A stretch of DNA of 14,547 nt from Sulfurovum sp. (GTDB lineage: Bacteria; Campylobacterota; Campylobacteria; Campylobacterales; Sulfurovaceae): assembly GCA_026983895.1 (NCBI GenBank), contig JALSTF010000112.1, positions 1-14,547 on the forward strand, written 5' to 3'. The notes under the pieces are model-generated. The model saw only the letters and a program-made list of their open reading frames with translations. It did not search any database and was not told where the DNA came from. The translations under genes were made by a program, and so were the position numbers. Positions 13,657 to 14,547 of this stretch are shown here, piece by piece. Numbering within the stretch: position 1 is the first letter of the stretch; each line of letters opens with the position of its first letter.

Positions 13657-14077
13657 CCTTCTGGGTGGACTTCAGCAGGGTACATCTTTTCAGGGAGGCG
13701 GCTTCATTGCCGAACATTTTGGTATAGGTATCAAACTTTTCCTGACCGATCATTCCGATGCATTCCTCTTTGCTCATGGCAGGTGTCATCTCCTCAATCG
13801 GTGTTTGGGCAGAAGCTTCTCCTTTTTTCCCCGTCAGTGTATCTTTTTTATATTTGTCTTCGGGGTACATATATTCGGGAGAGTAGTTGTTATCCTGCAC
13901 CTCTTTGAGCTCTATCTTCTTTTTGGGCGGAGGCGGTACAGTTGCATAATGATGTTTGGCAGTGTTGACCTCTTTGGGTTTGACAGGCTTTGGCTGGACT
14001 TTGGGTGCCGTATTGGAGCAGGCAGCAAAAAAAAGTGAAGCGACGACCAGCGGGATAAAAACTGTTGATCTCATCAT
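13652..14077 (-). CDS. Small proline/lysine-rich lipoprotein
   Basis: I recognise no named family. The 141-residue protein has a lipoprotein signal (MMRSTVFIPLVVASLFFAAC; lipidated Cys20, lipobox FAAC). A flexible basic, proline-rich linker (22-54: PKVQPKPVKPKE, then VPPPPKKK) and a charged middle follow. The compact C-terminal part (about 97-137) has two cysteines (Cys106 and Cys132), in the pattern MSKEECIGMIGQEKF...MFGNEAASLKRC. The start is firm: AAAGGAG lies 7 bases before the first ATG. The linker would let it span from the membrane into the periplasm or toward peptidoglycan (inference). It is downstream of acpS on the same strand, 43 bases away, possibly one transcript. Confidence 0.75.
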   Translation of the reverse strand: MMRSTVFIPLVVASLFFAACSNTAPKVQPKPVKPKEVNTAKHHYATVPPPPKKKIELKEVQDNNYSPEYMYPEDKYKKDTLTGKKGEASAQTPIEEMTPAMSKEECIGMIGQEKFDTYTKMFGNEAASLKRCTLLKSTQKG

Positions 14078-14120
14078 GGTATGACTCCTTTGGGTGATGG
14101 GGTACTTGAAGTGTGCATAG

Positions 14121-14483
14121 TCAAATGACTTTTTTAAAGTCTATGACGGCAATAGCTATTGCAAAACCTCCATCATGACTGATGGAAATGGAAGAACTTT
14201 TGATCTTGAAGACCTTTTGTGCCTCTTTGTTCAGCTTGAAGTAGGGAGCACCTTTGTGGTCCTTGGCAATGGATATGTCATGGAAAGAGAGTTGCGCACC
14301 GATACCGCATCCCAAAGCTTTGCTGATGGCCTCTTTGGCAGCCCAGAGACCGGCAAGTGTCTCAAGTCTTCTTGCCATGGCGATCTCCTGCTTGGAGAGG
14401 TAGCGCTGTTTGAACTTGATGCCATAACGTTTCACAAGTTTCTCTATACGACTGATCTGAATAATATCTGTTCCGACTTTCAT
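14121..14483 (-). CDS. acpS: Holo-[acyl-carrier-protein] synthase
   Basis: Transfers 4'-phosphopantetheine from CoA to Ser of apo-ACP, switching on fatty-acid synthesis. The 120-residue length is standard. Motifs are VGTDIIQISRIE (3-14, Asp6 metal ligand), a helix with LWAAKEAISKALG (46-58, Glu51 metal ligand, Lys54) and the C-terminal strand pair SSISISHDGGFAIAIAV (97-113). The start ATG at 14483 is fixed by the GTDI motif; its upstream region has no clear ribosome-binding site. It precedes the lipoprotein gene. The sequence to the right edge (14484-14547) is AT-rich; I could not tell whether it codes for the end of another minus-strand gene. Confidence 0.93.
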   Translation of the reverse strand: MKVGTDIIQISRIEKLVKRYGIKFKQRYLSKQEIAMARRLETLAGLWAAKEAISKALGCGIGAQLSFHDISIAKDHKGAPYFKLNKEAQKVFKIKSSSISISHDGGFAIAIAVIDFKKVI

Positions 14484-14547
14484 AGAAAAGAGTGTACCCG
14501 AAAAAAATTAAACGAAAAAGCACTCCTGCCATGGGTGTATAACAGCA

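Noticed and set aside
14484..14547. Possible end of an upstream minus-strand gene, one frame of which would stop by ATGA overlap with acpS
   Set aside because: Only about 21 codons are visible, Phe/Ser-rich and unlike any protein I know; too short to support.

Overview
The window looks like a chromosomal segment of a Campylobacterota (Epsilonproteobacteria) member, most likely Sulfurovum- or Sulfurimonas-like. This is an inference from compact, overlapping genes, moderate GC, extended -10 promoters of TGn-TATAAT type without a clear -35, and the style of the proteins (Gram-negative envelope enzymes, ArnT-like transferase, LAB_N protein, MidA-type methyltransferase). No rRNA, tRNA, CRISPR array, transposase or phage gene was seen. 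The window is about 95% coding.

Layout. (1) Positions 1-2464, plus strand: the 3' end of a DUF2490-like outer-membrane barrel gene, then a secreted PafA-type alkaline phosphatase with its full set of catalytic residues. (2) Positions 2525-5510, minus strand: three genes joined by ATGA overlaps. They encode a GT2 polyprenyl-phosphate glycosyltransferase, a membrane protein made of two tandem LAB_N repeats, and a GT39/ArnT-like membrane glycosyltransferase. Together they look like an envelope sugar-transfer pathway: make the lipid-linked sugar, flip it, transfer it in the periplasm. (3) Positions 5645-6805, plus strand: a secreted protein of seven ~52-residue repeats, probably a seven-bladed beta-propeller with an acidic loop in each blade. 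(4) Positions 6843-9439, plus strand: a HlyD-like periplasmic adaptor overlapping, by 4 bp, a cytoplasmic molybdopterin/4Fe-4S oxidoreductase that has no visible partner subunits. (5) Positions 9475-10072, plus strand: a type II toxin-antitoxin pair (Phd/YefM-like antitoxin plus MazF/PemK-like toxin) with its own promoter and an inverted repeat at the start, followed by 240 bases of AT-rich non-coding DNA. (6) Positions 10313-13647, plus strand: argD, a TolC-family outer-membrane factor and a MidA/NDUFAF7-family methyltransferase, all overlapping and probably one operon. (7) Positions 13652-14483, minus strand: acpS and a small lipoprotein gene, convergent with group 6.

The most interesting parts are the three-gene sugar-transfer operon, in which the duplicated LAB_N protein sits where a lipid-sugar flippase would be expected; the seven-repeat acidic propeller protein; and the coupling of a periplasmic adaptor to an orphan molybdoenzyme. 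Several starts were moved to internal codons on the basis of ribosome-binding sites or overlaps (GT39 to 4147, propeller to 5645, toxin to 9713).
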